Positions 61,113 through 64,000 of a DNA stretch of 64,000 nt are shown piece after piece. The position numbers were made by a program, and so were the translations under genes. How positions within the stretch are numbered: position 1 is the stretch's first letter; each line of letters begins with the position of its first letter. Source of the stretch: Nereocystis luetkeana. Its lineage: Eukaryota > Sar > Phaeophyceae > Laminariales > Laminariaceae. Under the pieces are notes generated by a model. It was not told the origin of the DNA and ran no database searches. It saw only the letters and a list, made by a program, of their open reading frames with translations. The DNA is taken from contig JARUPZ010000026.1 of assembly GCA_031213475.1 (NCBI GenBank), forward strand, positions 3,676,823 through 3,740,822. The letters run 5' to 3'.

Positions 61113-61802
61113 ATGAATGGCAGATCCCATCGTTCCAACGCTGCCGCCCACTCACCGCGCGTGTGCGACACACCCATGATGCGCAGTATCGCTGTGGCTC
61201 GTTGTGTTAGTCGGAACCTGCCGTCCGTATTTCACCCTCTGCCTTTCCAGGTACCATGTTTTGTTTCATACATTTTTACGTACAACCCGTGGCTGGAGGA
61301 CCTGTATCGTCATCACCTCTCCCCCTGGTGCTTCTTCTGCCGCTACGTGTTGCTGTGTGTGATCCAACAACGTCATAGCTCCACCTGTGCTCGGCACAGT
61401 GCGCCAACCGACGTAGGCAGCATACTATACGCATGCACTCTCAGTACTACAGTAATGTCTGTCGTTGTCATCGGCATTGGCCTATGCACATACCTACCTG
61501 CTGCTGCTGTGTGTAACCGGCATTTTTTGCTCCATGCCGATCCCTGGATCCTGGACCGTGTATATTCATCGCGTCAAGTACCATCAACCGGTCGTAGCAT
61601 CATGCACAGCAGCATTCGTACAAAAATACTTACGGCAGGAGTTATTGACTCCTGTGTGTCCTGCGTACTGCTGTCCGATAGGTGTTACAACCAGCTGAAG
61701 GAGCACAGCAGTACACGTTCCTTTGTCGCAGTACGCGTATCCTCTGCTGCCGTATCTTATAGCATGGCATTTTACAGCAGTACTGCTGTACATGTACTGT
61801 AA
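61113..61802 (+). CDS. unrecognised 229-codon open frame
   Basis: Opens at an ATG (MNGRSHRSNA) and stays open to TAA through sequence rich in CAG/CTG and TACAGCAG palindromes. Two moderately hydrophobic stretches (FVSYIF, VMSVVVIGIGLCTYL). No family recognised. Triplet-rich repeat DNA lacks stops, so chance is the leading explanation. Confidence 0.15.
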   Translation: MNGRSHRSNAAAHSPRVCDTPMMRSIAVARCVSRNLPSVFHPLPFQVPCFVSYIFTYNPWLEDLYRHHLSPWCFFCRYVLLCVIQQRHSSTCARHSAPTDVGSILYACTLSTTVMSVVVIGIGLCTYLPAAAVCNRHFLLHADPWILDRVYSSRQVPSTGRSIMHSSIRTKILTAGVIDSCVSCVLLSDRCYNQLKEHSSTRSFVAVRVSSAAVSYSMAFYSSTAVHVL

Positions 61803-61880
61803 CGTGCTTGGTACAGCAGTACAAGCTGCTCTAAAATATCCTGTAATGTGTTTTCCATTACGAAAAAAACGTACCAGGTA

Positions 61881-62045
61881 CGTGTATCGTGTGCGCTTTC
61901 TTCGTCTCGGGTATTTTGAGGCAGCCGAATTTTCGATTTTTTGTTTTTCGGATCTTCCTATTAATAGGGCTCCAGCACCTTTGTGTGACCACGGACTCCT
62001 TCGTCAGAGAGTTAATGTGAGGAAACAACAACAACAACAACATAA
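61881..62045 (+). repeat. dispersed repeat family D, copy 2
   Basis: Partner of 53930-54115, ending in (AAC)6. It begins directly after a TACCAGGTA motif (61872-61880). Confidence 0.7.
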
Positions 62046-62096
62046 GTAAGTGGTGATAAGTGATAACCTGCACTATATTTGAGGGCAAATGCCAAA

Positions 62097-62140
62097 TCAG
62101 GTATACCTGATCCGTTTGTGCGAAAATCAGTTACATACTA
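62097..62140 (+). repeat. single arm of the foldback element
   Basis: ATCAGGTATACCTGAT, then GAAAATCAGTTACATAC matches one arm of the foldback element at 63217-63365. The second arm is absent. Confidence 0.55.
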
Positions 62141-62499
62141 AAACCAAGTAAAAACGCCCGCCTCGAGCGGTGTTCTGTCCATGAAAAATCCGGTAAGAAA
62201 TCATACGTAAAGCATAAAGCGTGCGACGTGGCCTCCAACATCTGCATTGCTTTGTTTGATTTAGGGTGTACACTATTAAGAGGCTTCGTTCGTTTCGCCA
62301 CAGAGGGGGGCGACAAGAGTACCTCGCGCCCCCCCCGTTGACAGCTTTAAATCTTCTAGACCGTCCTCGCGGAACCGCCTGCTCGGCACGAAATTATCTT
62401 GTCCTACCAAACCTGAGACCACCTCGACGTGGGGTGGTACAGACAAAGACCATACTGCTGTATCGACTGCTGTGCCCATAGAAGACAACACACAGAGTG

Positions 62500-62576
62500 T
62501 GTGTGTTCTTCAACTTATACCGTTCTTTCTACCCGTCGACATCCAGTACAACCAGTAGTGTCCGTGCCGATTCCAC
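62500..62576 (+). repeat. dispersed repeat family B, truncated copy
   Basis: Shares ACCGTTCTTTCTACCCGTCG, ACATCCAGTACAACCAG and TGTCCGTGCCGATTC with 57451-57575, then diverges. Confidence 0.8.
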
Positions 62577-62791
62577 ATTAAAACAACCACCAGATACCCT
62601 GGTATGAAATAACTGAAACGCACACCCCAAAGAAGAAAAAGTGAGACCATTAATAGCGTACGCATGGATGCATGAATGCATGCAGATATGTGTAAATACG
62701 TACTTTTACGTACGACGTACGAGTACAGAGTTTATACGTGAAACTGAAGAATTTCAACCGAGGGAGGGCAGACGCATATTCGCCGGAGAGA

Positions 62792-63131
62792 CCGGTCGCC
62801 CCGGTCGTTCAAGTGGTTAACCTCGAATTCTATTTGTTTGAGTCCTGGGTTCGAGCCCCAGGTGGGTCGGACTTTGACTTTATTTGCAAAAGATAAGAAA
62901 GGATTCAATTGTTGAGAGCGCCTTGCAGCGTGGGTAGGCACAATTCGATGCGAGTCGACGACGGAAGAAAAAGGCTGAAATATTCTCGCGATAAAGATGA
63001 AGGCACGTACCGTAGCGGGAAGGGGGTAGAAGAGCCTGCTATGTGACCCCGGATCTGAGTTACGAGTTGGAAGGAGAGAGAGAATAAGATGTGCGAAGAT
63101 AATGAATGGGATGAGGAAAACAAAAAAAAAA
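62792..63131 (+). mobile_element. tRNA-derived SINE, full-length copy
   Basis: The plus-strand copy: head GTCGCCCCGGTCGTTCAAGT, B box GGGTTCGAGCCCC (the best-preserved in the window), body ending GAATGGGATGAGG and an A10 tail. Length ~340 bp. Confidence 0.88.
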
Positions 63132-63216
63132 GGAGAAAAAACAATGAACGTGTGGCCTCTCTGATTGGTTCAAAGTTGGCCAAAATCACTTGAAATCTAG
63201 ACAGAGTAGAAAAAAA

Positions 63217-63365
63217 CAGGTATACCTTTGCCTTTTCGGGCCAAAATCGGTTACAATGTCAGCTTGGCCAATAGCAGGGCTCCTGGGGTGTGTTTTGTAC
63301 TTGTTTCTAGACTGTAGCTGATTTCGGCCGACAAATGGCCCGGTATACCTGATTTTGGCAAAAAC
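63217..63365. mobile_element. foldback MITE
   Basis: Two ~50-bp arms in inverted orientation: left CAGGTATACC, then GGGCCAAAATCGGTTAC; right GTAGCTGATTTCGGCC, then GGTATACCTG. A ~40-bp spacer separates them. No coding capacity. It starts 86 bp after a SINE tail. Target duplication not clear. Confidence 0.65.
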
Positions 63366-64000
63366 CCTCTGGTATGCGTTTCCGAGGTTCGACCGTCACC
63401 ATCTACGATTGTTTTTCCATTTGCACCTTTTCTTCTTAATTGTACCGGTACACCCACGTTGCTTTTCTGACCTACCAGGCACTATTCTGCTATTTTTACG
63501 TACTACGAGTTGTGTACTTTTACGCAAGGAAGACCGCGGAGTTTGGGCGCGCTCATGTACGGCGTGCGTACATACCCCAACTTTCACAGTTGCTCCCAAT
63601 ACTTGGGACTAAATATGTTCGAGACAATACTGTAGGTACTTTGTGCTCTCTCGCAGTATGGGTGCAGCATGTATCTCCAGGTTCTGTACTGATGCGGGTA
63701 CTGCAAGTATACTTGAAGTGTTTCGTCCGTTGGTTTTAATAGTGTTCGTACTGCGAGTTCTCGCAGTACCGAAATACTCGATCTCCTCGGTATGCTTGGT
63801 AAAACTTGGAGTACGAAGTATACTTCTACCGTCTGTGCACCTTGTCGACAATTCTCAGGCTTATTGTTCGGCACAAATCACTCACAGATGGTTCGACGAG
63901 TGGGAGTTGGAGGAATTACTTTCGCTGGGGACAACTACTTGCAGCACTGGCATTATTTCGGGAATATGTACCGCGAGGAGTATGTACTGCGAGTATTCTC
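63366..64000. other. hairpin-rich window end
   Basis: GTACTGCGAG-TT-CTCGCAGTAC (63748-63769) is a perfect 10-bp stem. The same GTACTGCGAGTATTCTC begins again at 63984 and runs off the window. Several AGTATACTT palindromes lie between. No gene supported. Confidence 0.55.

Noticed and set aside
1-64000. CRISPR array, rRNA genes, prokaryotic operons, viral or retrovirus-like elements
   Set aside because: No regularly spaced repeats with unique spacers, no rRNA core motifs, no compact gene strings and no recognisable capsid, envelope or LTR pairs were seen.

Overview
This is eukaryotic nuclear DNA. It is intron-rich, close to balanced in base composition, and full of short non-autonomous repeats. 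The best guess is a brown alga of the Ectocarpus kind. The reasons are a very long gene of small exons and roughly 0.4-2.7 kb introns, a chlamydial 'polymorphic outer membrane protein'-type beta-helix receptor fused to a conserved multi-pass membrane module (a family I associate with brown algae), and LINE remnants with a compatible C-terminal domain. The organism call is inference; no rRNA or organellar gene is present to confirm it.

One host gene dominates. By reading splice sites, reading-frame phase and protein motifs I could chain 26 exons on the minus strand from an ATG at 45457 to a TAG at 3706. The span is 41.8 kb, the coding sequence 6,210 nt and the product about 2,069 residues. Every junction is GT-AG and every phase agrees. 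In order, the protein has an N-terminal signal or anchor segment, a right-handed beta-helix ectodomain with GGA/FxxN repeats (exons 1-9), a short Cys region and a beta-sandwich-like region (exons 10-12), a Cys-rich juxtamembrane region (exons 13-15) and about nine transmembrane segments. Two long low-complexity cytoplasmic loops (exons 16 and 18) interrupt these segments, and a hydrophilic tail ends the protein (exon 26). It looks like an intact surface receptor or adhesin-like protein.

The introns and flanks hold repeats. There are six copies of a ~105-bp palindromic MITE: four in introns, one just downstream of the gene and one upstream. One old tRNA-derived SINE and one copy of an unidentified repeat pair lie in intron 13. 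Several minisatellites, AT tracts and unusually long poly-G/poly-C runs are also present.

Left of the gene (1-3.7 kb) I see no firm gene, only a possible orphan exon with the same beta-helix flavour at 2698-2823. Right of the gene (45.5-64 kb) is a repeat graveyard. It holds a decayed LINE (47985-49330, minus), four more SINE copies or pieces, at least five unnamed dispersed or tandem repeat families, a foldback MITE at 63217-63365 and hairpin-rich DNA at the window end. I found no tRNA, rRNA, CRISPR, prokaryotic operon, retrovirus-like element or viral gene.
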